Assembly: GCA_943362175.1 (NCBI GenBank) | Contig: CALRIU020000004.1 | Span: forward strand, 291,119-355,118 | DNA length: 64,000 nt | From: UBA4416 sp943362175 | GTDB taxonomy: Bacteria; Bacteroidota; Bacteroidia; B-17B0; Aurantibacillaceae | Reading direction: 5' to 3' | Part shown: piece by piece, positions 1 through 8,455 of the stretch | Layout of the letters: every line of letters starts with the position of its first letter | How positions within the stretch are numbered: the first letter of the stretch is position 1 | Notes under the pieces: generated by a model | The model's database searches: none | The model's input: only the letters and a program-made list of their open reading frames with translations | What the model was told of the DNA's origin: nothing | Made by a program: the position numbers and the translations under genes

Positions 1-955
1 TGTTCAGGGCTTTGCGTTCTTTGAAATGCGCATCGTGCTTCGCCTTTGGAAACACCCGCAGGCGCGTGGTAGCAGGGTAGGCGGCATGTAAGGCCTTGCC
101 TACCGACAGTGGGATGATACCGTCCTTTGCGCCCCAGATGAGGAGCGTGGGTGTTTTATCGAGCTGGTAGCTAGAGCGGCGGTACTGTTCCTCATGCGTC
201 GCGAGGTAGTTCATCTGCAGATCGCGGGTGGCTTTGGTAGGTTGGAAAAAGTATTTAATAACTCTCCGTTTTAAGCGTTTGCCGGCAGGAAACCAGGAGG
301 ACATCACGGCCTGTTTCATGCCGTTGAAGCCTTCGATGGTAACGGGCGTGACGACATTGTTCATACCTGCTACGCCCACGGCGGTGGCGAGGCTATCGGC
401 CATGTGTGCCGAGAAAAACTTCACCGGCCCGTCGATGATGATGAGCTTTTTTACATTCAGCTGATACAGCTCATTGTACATTGCCGCGCAGAGCCCGCCG
501 TAGCTGAAGCCCATCACATGCAGGCTGTCGGCGATGCCTAAGCCTTGCAGCGCCTCATGGATCTGCTGCACCTGGAATTCCACGGAGTAGTTCTGCGAAG
601 CAGAGGTGCTCTCGCCAAAGTAGATGAGGTCAGGCAGGATGAGGTTGAAGTGCTTCGAGAGCGGCCCGATCTGGCTGCTCCAGTTGGTACGGGCATTGGC
701 CCCCATGCCGTGGAGCATGAGCAGATAGGGCTTCTTCGGATTGTTGTTATAGCTGATGTGCAGGGTAGCTGCCGAAGTAGCGATCAGCGTGTCGTGATGC
801 ACGTACTTATTTAAATGCTTGCGGGCGTAGGTATCCTGCCAGCGGAATAGGGCTGGTTGCTTTGTTTGGGCAAGGGCGGTATAAAAAGGAAATATTAAGA
901 GCAAGATCCAGCATTTAATTGATATGGATAAAGTTATAAGGCGGAAATGTAACAT
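1..955 (-). CDS. Secreted alpha/beta hydrolase (C-terminus cut by window edge)
   Basis: The gene runs off the left edge, so about 318 residues are visible. The ATG at 955 opens a signal peptide with a hydrophobic core and a likely cleavage after ALAQ (about residue 30), so the product is probably exported. The alpha/beta-hydrolase fold is shown by the oxyanion-type LHGMG motif (residues 81-85), the nucleophile elbow MGFSYGG with Ser151, and a late strand followed by WGAKDGIIP, which supplies the catalytic Asp. A His-containing KAKHDAHF segment near the edge is the likely third triad member. The substrate cannot be told from sequence. The gene diverges from the AT-rich operon starting at 1012, with only 56 bp between the starts. 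Its base composition is like the rest of the window and unlike that operon. Confidence 0.85.
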   Translation of the reverse strand, partial: MLHFRLITLSISIKCWILLLIFPFYTALAQTKQPALFRWQDTYARKHLNKYVHHDTLIATSAATLHISYNNNPKKPYLLMLHGMGANARTNWSSQIGPLSKHFNLILPDLIYFGESTSASQNYSVEFQVQQIHEALQGLGIADSLHVMGFSYGGLCAAMYNELYQLNVKKLIIIDGPVKFFSAHMADSLATAVGVAGMNNVVTPVTIEGFNGMKQAVMSSWFPAGKRLKRRVIKYFFQPTKATRDLQMNYLATHEEQYRRSSYQLDKTPTLLIWGAKDGIIPLSVGKALHAAYPATTRLRVFPKAKHDAHFKERKALN

Positions 956-1011
956 TTACTCCGGATAAAGATAAAAGAAAATATAATTACACAGATATAT
1001 ACTTACTTACG

Positions 1012-4000
1012 ATGTTTAGAATTATTGTTAGTCCTAAAGAGGATATTGATTTTGGAAAGAGATTTGCCCGAACATTGCATGGACATATAACAGGGTTGCC
1101 AAAAGATAGGCGTCTTGCTTTTGCTCAACTGAAGAATCAGTTAGAATATCCTGATTTATGCCAAGCCGCTGATTTCGTGGATAAAAATGTAAATGAAAAA
1201 TTTAAACGTGCAATGTTTGGTAATCCGTTACCAAAAGAGTACAGAGATTTAGGCAACTGTGAAATTTCAGGATCGTCAGAAAATATAATAACGGAAATTA
1301 ATTGGACACTTATAAGCATAAGAAAATATACTTATGAAATAAAGCTGTTTCTAGTATATAAAGAATTTTACGAAAATAGTATTTTGACTGGTGATTTTGT
1401 CGAGGCAGAGAAGTATCTTACAAAAATTGAAAAAGAAATATGTGTATCTCTATGGTCGCTTGAAAGCCGCTTTTTATTAGCTGAATATAAAGGTGGTACA
1501 TCTGAGAATAAAGAATTTTTGAGCAAATTTAACGAAGAAAATGAAAGTGAATACTTTACTAAATCGCTGGCGCATTATTTAAGTATTCGTGCTGAAAAAT
1601 CCTTATCTGTTGAACGTTACACTATTGATTTATACAATGCGTTAAATTCTCTAAAGACAGGTAAACGAAAACAACATATAGACTATTATCTATTCAGTCT
1701 GTCTTTTCTAAATAACCTGACATTCGAAAACTATCCTGAAATAATCGCTTATAACTTTCAACATAGTGTAATCGATAAATACATGAATTTGAGAAAAATA
1801 TTTTTTAGCCTTTTGACGATGGCGAACAATATGATTGATAGAGTCGAGGATGGTAAAGAGATAAAAGGTTATATTGTTAATCGGCTAAATTACATTTTAA
1901 GGAAAATTAATGATCCACTTCTATCCAAATTAAAATTGTTTGCAAGCGATAAAATTTTTCCGGCTTTTGATGAAACGAAAAGTATTAGAGAGATTTCGAT
2001 CATAGATAAATATACAGCCGGACTTTATGCAGAAGCCGAAGAAGACTTGAAAGAGTTAATGTTTGAAAAACCTACACAGTTTGATTTATACATACTTTAT
2101 ACTAAAGTTTTGGTTTATCAAAAAAAAACATTTTCACCTATAGGAAAAAAGAATAGCATACAGAACTCTATTCTAAATGAAATGTATAAAATTGTTTCAG
2201 TAAGTGTTGATCCTGTAGGAGCTGGAATGGTTTTAAGAAGAATTGCAAATAATCTTTCTAGCAATATTATAAGCTATGGGATAATAGATTTTGTTAACCA
2301 TCAGACGCAAGGTAAAAGCGATCGCAAACTATTTGCTCGATTGAGTTACAATACCGCTAACCCTATTATAAGTGAGATTTATGCTGATCCGGTTTCGCAA
2401 TTGAAATACCTCGAATTCCTGAAGTCAAAATTTCCCACTTCTTTATCTATTGACTTTTTATATAAAAAAATTGAGAACTCAGATAATTTAATCAGTTTCG
2501 CTTCTATTATCCCCAAACCGAAATTTAAAGTTGAGCTAGCTAAAATATTTCAACAAAAAAAGGAGTTTGAAAAAGCTGCACAAATCTGGGATGATCTTAT
2601 AAATGAAGATTCGGATATTCCAGTTATTGAAACTGCCATTAGGAATTTGTATAAATGTTATGAAGAGCTAAAAGAATATGACAAGTGTATTAGCTTGTGG
2701 GTTAAAAGCTTTTTTTATAATCAGTTTATTGTCGATAAGATTGAAACAGCCCCGATTTTGGTTAAAATACAAGAAAGCCGATTTAAAATAGTAAAACCAA
2801 CTATTGATTTGCCGCTTTTTTATACCTTTAATAGCCCTGATGAAACAGATGTGCATACTGCTTTCGAAAAATTTAATTTAAGTGTGGGGTATTGTAAACC
2901 CTCGGAATTGCTTGATGAATTTGATGCTTTTGATAATCAACGGATTATATCGTTTTTGAAGTACACTTGTAGTCAAGAAATTTTAAAGCATTCTATCCAT
3001 ATTAATGGATCAAAAGATAGGTTAGAAGAAAGACTGAAGATACTAAACTTCCTTAAAGAAAAGGAACTAACCAGTACACGGTTTTATGAAGATGAAATAA
3101 AGAATATTACCAACATATTAATAATTCAAAAAGGATTACTCGAGCTGGATGAGAGTAAAATTTATGTAAATGAGCAAGGTATAATTAATAACGAATTAAA
3201 GGAATTTGAAGCTGTTTATGAACGATTTAGGGCTATAGCTGCTTTAGGCGAAAAAGGGCAACTGAAAATTTTGAAAGGAAATAACGGTAGCCGATTAGTG
3301 GCATTTGAATACAACGAAGAAACTTCAAAGTCTGGGAAAATAGAGTATTCAACAAACCCTGTTTATGATGTTTACAAAGAACTATTTGATGCAATTAAAG
3401 AAAAATTTTTGCATAGTAAGTTTGGTATTGTAGCTTATTTAAGCACACGTATAAGGCACGGGGTGCTAATTGGTGAAATTCGCCCAATATTTGAAAAGCA
3501 TAGACTTATTACACAAAAAGAAGCGGAATCCAGCACTTATAGAAAGAATCTTTATTGGGATCAGCAATATTTAGGTGAAAGTTTAATTAATAAAGCTCGT
3601 ATTCAAGATTTGCTTAAGGACTTTTCTTATTCAGTTGACGGGTTAATATTTGACCTCATACAAAAGTACTTACAGGTTTATGATGAAGAAAAAAGACCAG
3701 AAGGTTGGTTTAACTATGATTTTGATGAAGATGATCTTTTCTGGTTTTCGGTCAGAGCATTAAGTGTAGTCGGAGGTTTTAATGGCTTTGCAAATGATAC
3801 ATTTGAAATACTTTGGGAAAAAACAGATAAAAATCTTACTGTTATACGACAAAAAATTCAATTTGATATTTCAAATATGTTCAATGAAATGTTTGAAAAG
3901 TTAGAAAGAGATATAACAGAAGTTTTAACAAACAACTCGCAAAATTTATTGAGATCGGTTCGGGATTGTTCTACTGAGGTTCAAACTGTACTGACAAGGG

Positions 4001-4518
4001 TAAGCGGTTGGTTTAAGCGTAGTGGAACAATTACCTCCGATTTTAAATTGGAAAACCTGATTGATATTGTAATGCAATATTGCAACAAATCTCGTCCGGG
4101 CCAGATAATAAGTTTAAAAAGAGATTTGCAATTTGATAAAACTATTAAAGGGGATTATTATACTCATTTTGCTGATTTAATAAGAATTTTTATTGAAAAT
4201 ATCTTGAAACATGCGGATGATAAAACGCCTGTAATTGAAGCAAGTATTGGTGCAAAAGAAAATCATGAAGAATTAGTGATAACAATTGAAAACAGTATCA
4301 CCAATATAGAAAGTGTTGCGGCTCTGAGAAATGTGGGCGAAGGAAACAATATACATCTTGAAAAATTGATTAGTGAAGGGAAATCCGGCTTCCCTAAAGC
4401 ATATAAAATATTAAGATCAGATTTGGCTTCTGATGGTAATACTTTTACTACCCAACTTACGCCGGAGAATAAATTTGTAATATCAATATATATTAAAGCA
4501 GAACAGATAATTAAATGA
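1012..4518 (+). CDS. dtcA: Detocs sensor kinase-like protein DtcA
   Basis: This 1168-residue protein fits the sensor of the Detocs defence system. Most of the chain (about residues 90-700) is alpha-helical with TPR-like helix pairs, clearest around residues 510-530 and 548-565. The C-terminus looks like a degenerate histidine-kinase ATPase: an N-box-like FIENILKHADD around 1060-1070 and a G-box-like GKSGFPKAYKIL from about 1123. No classical H-E/D-L/I dimerisation motif is visible. His816 in an IRHG motif is my candidate phosphoacceptor. The stop overlaps the start of dtcB by four bases (ATGA), indicating coupled translation. The gene is much more AT-rich than its flanks, which suggests horizontal acquisition. 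Known of the family: DtcA has a TPR sensor region and autophosphorylates on phage infection. The assignment rests mainly on the three-gene architecture. Confidence 0.82.
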   Translation: MFRIIVSPKEDIDFGKRFARTLHGHITGLPKDRRLAFAQLKNQLEYPDLCQAADFVDKNVNEKFKRAMFGNPLPKEYRDLGNCEISGSSENIITEINWTLISIRKYTYEIKLFLVYKEFYENSILTGDFVEAEKYLTKIEKEICVSLWSLESRFLLAEYKGGTSENKEFLSKFNEENESEYFTKSLAHYLSIRAEKSLSVERYTIDLYNALNSLKTGKRKQHIDYYLFSLSFLNNLTFENYPEIIAYNFQHSVIDKYMNLRKIFFSLLTMANNMIDRVEDGKEIKGYIVNRLNYILRKINDPLLSKLKLFASDKIFPAFDETKSIREISIIDKYTAGLYAEAEEDLKELMFEKPTQFDLYILYTKVLVYQKKTFSPIGKKNSIQNSILNEMYKIVSVSVDPVGAGMVLRRIANNLSSNIISYGIIDFVNHQTQGKSDRKLFARLSYNTANPIISEIYADPVSQLKYLEFLKSKFPTSLSIDFLYKKIENSDNLISFASIIPKPKFKVELAKIFQQKKEFEKAAQIWDDLINEDSDIPVIETAIRNLYKCYEELKEYDKCISLWVKSFFYNQFIVDKIETAPILVKIQESRFKIVKPTIDLPLFYTFNSPDETDVHTAFEKFNLSVGYCKPSELLDEFDAFDNQRIISFLKYTCSQEILKHSIHINGSKDRLEERLKILNFLKEKELTSTRFYEDEIKNITNILIIQKGLLELDESKIYVNEQGIINNELKEFEAVYERFRAIAALGEKGQLKILKGNNGSRLVAFEYNEETSKSGKIEYSTNPVYDVYKELFDAIKEKFLHSKFGIVAYLSTRIRHGVLIGEIRPIFEKHRLITQKEAESSTYRKNLYWDQQYLGESLINKARIQDLLKDFSYSVDGLIFDLIQKYLQVYDEEKRPEGWFNYDFDEDDLFWFSVRALSVVGGFNGFANDTFEILWEKTDKNLTVIRQKIQFDISNMFNEMFEKLERDITEVLTNNSQNLLRSVRDCSTEVQTVLTRVSGWFKRSGTITSDFKLENLIDIVMQYCNKSRPGQIISLKRDLQFDKTIKGDYYTHFADLIRIFIENILKHADDKTPVIEASIGAKENHEELVITIENSITNIESVAALRNVGEGNNIHLEKLISEGKSGFPKAYKILRSDLASDGNTFTTQLTPENKFVISIYIKAEQIIK

Positions 4519-4964
4519 AAATTCTATTTATAGAAGATCATCCCTACAAACTTGGACAGATTCTCAATTTTTTAAAAGAAAGTATTCCTACTGCTGATGT
4601 AGAAATAAGAAATTCATATAATAGTGGCTTAAAAGAACTCGTTTTGTATAATCAAAATTATGATCTACTATTACTTGATATAAGTATGCCTAACTACGAC
4701 ATATCAGCGGAGGAAAGTGGTGGTGAATTCTTGCCGATGGCGGGTAAATTAATCCTTAAAGAAATGTATTTACGTGAAATACCTACAAAAGCAATAGTTG
4801 TTACGATGTACGGAAATTTTGAGGACGGTACAAAATTGGTTGAGCTCGATAAGACATTACTTAGGGAATTTTCTGATAATTACATCGGTTACGTATATTT
4901 TACCGCTGCCAGTACTGAGTGGAAAACACAATTAAAAAAATTAATAGAAAAACATATCAAATGA
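4515..4964 (+). CDS. dtcB: Detocs stand-alone receiver protein DtcB
   Basis: A 149-residue protein that is just a CheY-like receiver domain. The acidic pair Glu7-Asp8 follows the first strand, Asp55 in LLLLDISMP is the phosphoacceptor, and Thr97 in VVTMYG takes the usual Thr/Ser position. The segment before the last strand (DNYIGYVYFTAAS) lacks an obvious conserved Lys, so the active site may be non-standard. There is no output domain. In Detocs, DtcB is thought to act as a phosphate sink that absorbs stray signal from DtcA and prevents accidental firing of the effector; that role here is inference from family knowledge. ATG overlaps the dtcA stop by ATGA, and the dtcB stop overlaps the dtcC start the same way, so the three genes form a tightly coupled operon. 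Confidence 0.85.
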   Translation: MKILFIEDHPYKLGQILNFLKESIPTADVEIRNSYNSGLKELVLYNQNYDLLLLDISMPNYDISAEESGGEFLPMAGKLILKEMYLREIPTKAIVVTMYGNFEDGTKLVELDKTLLREFSDNYIGYVYFTAASTEWKTQLKKLIEKHIK

Positions 4965-6214
4965 TTAGAATATTAGTAGTAGAAGATAACAATGCAAAGC
5001 AGGACAATATAAAGAGTACTATATTGGATGTAGGTAATATTAAGGAAGATGATCTGATAATTGTAAATTGTGTTAAGGAAGCAAAAAAACTTTTATACGA
5101 AAATTACTTTGATTTAATGATTTTGGATTTGGTTCTTCCAGTAGAGGTCGATGATGATGCAGAAGCAAAAAACGGAATCGCTTTTTTAGAAACAATTCAC
5201 AATAGTCCGTATATTAAACCACCTATTTACATTATAGGTTTATCGAGTCACAGTGATGAAGTAACTAAATTTAGAGAACAATTCACAAAACGACTTTGGC
5301 ATTTGATCGAGTATCAGGCAGATTCTGAGGCGTGGAAAGATCAACTAACAAATGTGATATATCATTTGGTGAAAACCAGAGAACAATTTATAAAGCAAAG
5401 TCTTAAGCAAAATTTGTTTGATATTGCCATTATAACTGCTTTACCAGTTCCTGAATTAGATGCTGTTTTAAAGCTAAACGCTGGGCAATGGGAGAAGTTT
5501 AAAGTGCAAGGTGATGTGACGCAATATTATAAAACTGTTTTTACTAAAGATGGCAAAAGTAAAACTATAGTTGCTGCTACTGCTGATCAAATGGGAATGA
5601 CGGCATCGGCACATTTAACAACTAAAATGATTTTGTATTTTAAACCTCAGTATATTATTTCAGCCGGTATAGCGGCTGGATTAAAAGAGCGGGATTTAGG
5701 TTTTGGAGATATTCTAATTGCTGAGCAATCCTGGGATTACGGAAGTGGTAAAATAGTTGAAGTAGCGAAGGATGGTAATGATGTAATTGCAGATGTAGCT
5801 TTTCAACCTGATACAAGGGATATACAATTGTCTGCTGATTTAAAAGCAAAAGTAACAGCATTTAAAATGTCGAACACGAAAGTTCTAGACTCAATACAAA
5901 ACGATTGGCCGGGCGATAAACCAGCAACTAAATTGCAAATGCATCTAGGGCAAATAGGAAGTGGGTCCTATGTTATATCCAGTGAAGAAAAATTAAAGAG
6001 CATTAAGGATAGTCATAGAAAATTACTGGGGGTAGAAATGGAAACTTATGGTGTTTATTATTCTGCTGAACATAGTTCAGAGCCTCAGACAAAAGCTATT
6101 TCAATGAAGTCTGTTTCTGATTATGGGGATGGAACTAAAAACGATAAATATCAGAAGTATGCTGCATATACTAGTGCGACCTTAGTATATCATTTTATTC
6201 TAAATGAATTGTAG
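4961..6214 (+). CDS. dtcC: Detocs effector DtcC: receiver fused to nucleoside phosphorylase (ATP nucleosidase)
   Basis: I start at the ATG at 4961, which overlaps the dtcB stop (ATGA) and directly begins a receiver strand; an upstream in-frame ATG at 4919 would add 14 residues inside dtcB. The product is 417 residues. Residues 1-135 are a receiver with Glu8-Asp9 and phosphoacceptor Asp56 (LMILDLVLP). After a helical linker, residues about 152-417 form a phosphorylase-superfamily (PNP/MTAN) domain: DIAIITALPVPELDAV at its start, SAGIAAG (234-240), the ribose-binding GVEMETYG with Glu359-Met360-Glu361, and the catalytic SVSDYGD with Asp387. Detocs effectors of this type cleave ATP to adenine and ribose-5-triphosphate, causing growth arrest or abortive infection. 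All key residues are present, so it should be active. Plain MTAN is unlikely given the fused receiver. Confidence 0.9.
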   Translation: MIRILVVEDNNAKQDNIKSTILDVGNIKEDDLIIVNCVKEAKKLLYENYFDLMILDLVLPVEVDDDAEAKNGIAFLETIHNSPYIKPPIYIIGLSSHSDEVTKFREQFTKRLWHLIEYQADSEAWKDQLTNVIYHLVKTREQFIKQSLKQNLFDIAIITALPVPELDAVLKLNAGQWEKFKVQGDVTQYYKTVFTKDGKSKTIVAATADQMGMTASAHLTTKMILYFKPQYIISAGIAAGLKERDLGFGDILIAEQSWDYGSGKIVEVAKDGNDVIADVAFQPDTRDIQLSADLKAKVTAFKMSNTKVLDSIQNDWPGDKPATKLQMHLGQIGSGSYVISSEEKLKSIKDSHRKLLGVEMETYGVYYSAEHSSEPQTKAISMKSVSDYGDGTKNDKYQKYAAYTSATLVYHFILNEL

Positions 6215-6397
6215 TTAACGGGTAAACTTGAAATAATGATTACGATTATACAAGTTTAGCAGAATTTTTCGTGGATTGCAATGTTTGCTGCCACAAATCC
6301 ATAGATTTGTTTCCTTATCAAAAATATTAGCTTCTTTGCCACATCCTGCGCAAGCAATAGAGGCTTTATAGATTTCATATTTTTTATTAATATCCAT
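6215..6397 (-). CDS. Small zinc-ribbon-like protein, unknown function
   Basis: A 60-residue ORF whose stop codon directly abuts the dtcC stop on the other strand. It has two cysteine pairs, CAGC (Cys16, Cys19) and a C-x4-C (Cys35, Cys40) about 15 residues apart, resembling a small treble-clef or zinc ribbon. A basic C-terminal tail follows. Composition is as AT-rich as the Detocs operon, so it may have arrived with it. I do not recognise the family. It could be a stand-alone nucleic-acid-binding protein or a chance ORF; the regular cysteine spacing makes chance less likely. No promoter was identified with confidence. Confidence 0.45.
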   Translation of the reverse strand: MDINKKYEIYKASIACAGCGKEANIFDKETNLWICGSKHCNPRKILLNLYNRNHYFKFTR

Positions 6398-7322
6398 ATA
6401 TGTGCATTGTAGAAAATGATTCTCAATTAGGATCAGCTTTTTACTTTAAATGATAATAGACAATCAAAATTTAAACCAATTCAAATAATTAGAAACCTCA
6501 ATGTTATGCATCTTTTTCACGTATAAGTTTTGAAATTACGATATTTAAAGATCGTAACTGGTTAGTATCTCATTGCCACAGATTTACAATCTATTACCAG
6601 AAAACAAAACAGATGCCAATAAGGTATAATCACGTTAAACAATTTTTCCCCGCTCCGTAGGATTTTTTAATCCTGCGACATAATTCACCGCTGTTTTCAT
6701 TCAGTCTTCCGAAAAATCGCTTTAGCCCATCGCTTGTTTATTTCAACCTTCCAATTGAAATCATTCAGTTTATTAACAGATTGTTGCAGCCCAGCACTGT
6801 TTTATCAGATTTACCGGTCAATTTGTTTAATCTTCCAATGGATTGTTGCAGTCCGCCACTTTTTTATAAAATCCACCAACAGATCAGATCTGTTTTTCGA
6901 ACGTTTTGCACAGTCGGTTGATGCGTTGATACAATCCATTGATGAATTTACCCCGTCTTTCAACCGATCGCTCAAACCGTTCCATGTTCTTTGTTCCACT
7001 TGCTTAAAATTCTCATCCAATTGTAGGATAAAAACAACCACTTATGAAGTTCCGGCCCCTTACGCAATACCCTGGCACACTTCTCGTTATATAACCAATA
7101 GCATCCGTAGCACGCTCAGCGTCCGGAAACACAGAGGTCAAAGTGGTGTCATAAAGGTTTCGCTCCGTTGAATCGCTTTTATATATGGCAAGATCTTAAC
7201 CCGGTTTTCGAAGTCGGTCCCTCATCCAAAAAACAAAAGCTTCGTCACGATCCGTCGTGGTAAAACCGAAGTCGTCCAAAGGCAAAAAGCCGCTTCAGCA
7301 TCCATTTTTAAATTTAGTAATT
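6398..7322. other. Long intergenic region with degenerate repeats, no convincing gene
   Basis: No protein with recognisable features lies here. Short ORFs on both strands (for example 6734-7171 plus and 6811-7041 minus) overlap each other and look like chance or decayed sequence. A degenerate direct repeat is visible: GATTGTTGCAG occurs at 6779 and 6841 (62 bp apart), each followed by a similar CACT-rich segment, and CTTCCAAT recurs near 6748 and 6832. Close to the next gene there is a short hairpin, CACGA-tccg-TCGTG, around 7237-7250. The stretch may be remnant DNA at the right border of the AT-rich Detocs insertion. Confidence 0.4.
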
Positions 7323-7916
7323 ATGAATACCGTTAAAGTAGCCGTGTATGTGAGCGGACTCACTGTATCCGGTTTGATCAACAAAGCACGACTGGTGACC
7401 CAGCGTGTCACCGATAACCCCACTGTGTTTACGAACTGTGCCGTCATCAACCCGAAAGTGATTCAGGCAATCACCGATCTGGAAGCCGCGCAGGCCGAAA
7501 CAGGGGATGGGGCCAAAAGTAAAATAGCCTATATGCATGACAAGCAGCAGGAGCTGGAGAAGCTGATGGTGACTCTTGGCCGCTACATCGAAGAGGCAGC
7601 CAATGGTGACGAAAGCATTGTGCATCTGGCAGGGCTTGATGTGGTGAGCCGGTCTGCACCGGCAATCCCCGATTTCAAAGTAGAGCAGGGCGATCATGCC
7701 GGTTCGGTGAACATCAAAGTCAAATCCCGCAGACAAAAAACCATGTACCGCTGGGAGCATAGCAGCGATGCTGTTTCCTGGATCAGCGACGGCGTGACGG
7801 GCGTGTGCAAAACCACCATCGCCGGCCTGGGCAAAGGCGTCTACTGGTTCCGCGTGATCCTCATCGATAGCAGCGGCGAGCATGAGCAGGCAAGGCAGAG
7901 CTTTGCCGTGAATTAA
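7323..7916 (+). CDS. Conserved hypothetical protein with a C-terminal FN3-like domain
   Basis: The start is placed at the ATG at 7323 (product begins MNTVKVAVY, 197 residues); a GTG at 7257 would only add a basic stretch that reads like leader sequence. The middle (about residues 50-95) is helical. The last about 80 residues look like a fibronectin type III-type beta-sandwich, with conserved Trp/Tyr and the sequence GLGKGVYWFRVILIDSSGE. There is no signal peptide. Proteins of this shape are familiar from Bacteroidota but without an assigned function that I can name. It is monocistronic and followed by a strong terminator at 7959. Confidence 0.7.
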   Translation: MNTVKVAVYVSGLTVSGLINKARLVTQRVTDNPTVFTNCAVINPKVIQAITDLEAAQAETGDGAKSKIAYMHDKQQELEKLMVTLGRYIEEAANGDESIVHLAGLDVVSRSAPAIPDFKVEQGDHAGSVNIKVKSRRQKTMYRWEHSSDAVSWISDGVTGVCKTTIAGLGKGVYWFRVILIDSSGEHEQARQSFAVN

Positions 7917-7930
7917 GCAAGCACGGGAAC

Positions 7931-7986
7931 GTTCCATCATCTTATGGAACGTAGGGGAGGAGAGGCCGCAAGGCTTCTCCTTTTTT
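7931..7986 (+). terminator. Rho-independent terminator (plus upstream hairpin)
   Basis: A 9-bp stem, GGAGAGGCC / GGCTTCTCC with one G-T pair and a GCAA loop (7959-7980), is followed by six T (7981-7986). A second inverted repeat, GTTCCAT / ATGGAAC, lies just before it at 7931-7950. Confidence 0.85.
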
Positions 7987-7996
7987 GTATTCATTC

Positions 7997-8022
7997 GGGG
8001 CTTCGGCTCCGCTCAGCCGCCG
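7997..8022 (+). repeat. Dispersed intergenic repeat, element A copy
   Basis: Contains CTTCGGCTCCGCTCAG followed by CCGCCGA. It belongs to a family with core CTTCGAnnnCGCTCAG seen at many other intergenic places in the window (10915, 11077, 12903, 12994, 13075, 45404, 45453, 45858, 55879, 63249). Confidence 0.7.
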
Positions 8023-8104
8023 AATGCCTCACTCCGCCCGATTTGTAATCCTGTGGCAGTAACAGTCAAAACCATTTTCACCAATTTTATATTATCTTAG
8101 CTCC

Positions 8105-8443
8105 ATGATGAGCAGCCCCGAAAAAATAATCCTCTATTCCTCCGAACGTCCCGATCTGAAAGTTGTGATGCAGCTTTACTTTAAAGAAAACGGCAGCCTG
8201 GTGTTCGACGGCTATGATACCGGAAACCGCGTGAGGGAAAGCTTCGGCTCTTTTGATTATGAATACAGCTTTACCGTGCCGGTAAGGGAAGTAGAAAAAT
8301 TCTATCCCTTGTTTGATATTCCCTTTGGCAACAGGAGTGTTTTACTAAGCTGCCTGAAAGACCGTTTTGGCATCAACGAAGGCTATTCGGAGATGACGAA
8401 GTACATGAAAGCGGAGGGCATTACTTACGACACCTTTTTCTGA
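8105..8443 (+). CDS. Conserved hypothetical protein (112 aa)
   Basis: A small soluble protein without a signal peptide or membrane segment. The sequence is rich in aromatic and acidic residues (YFKENGSLVFDGYDTG, SFDYEYSFTV), compatible with a small alpha/beta fold. ATG starts 13 bp after TATCTTAG, a weak -7-like box. I do not recognise a family with an assigned role. It is followed 12 bp later by the YcxB-like gene on the same strand, so the two may be co-transcribed. Confidence 0.65.
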   Translation: MMSSPEKIILYSSERPDLKVVMQLYFKENGSLVFDGYDTGNRVRESFGSFDYEYSFTVPVREVEKFYPLFDIPFGNRSVLLSCLKDRFGINEGYSEMTKYMKAEGITYDTFF

Positions 8444-8455
8444 CACTGATCTTAT

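Noticed and set aside
228..814. Plus-strand ORFs at 228-464 and 545-814
   Set aside because: They are antisense to the alpha/beta hydrolase, whose frame shows a signal peptide and the full nucleophile motif.
4961..6214. dtcC as a housekeeping MTA/SAH nucleosidase
   Set aside because: Housekeeping MTAN has no receiver domain, and the gene is third in a phosphorelay operon of foreign composition.
6734..7171. 145-residue plus-strand ORF
   Set aside because: It overlaps a minus-strand ORF, follows the degenerate repeats, and has no recognisable domain or plausible start signal.
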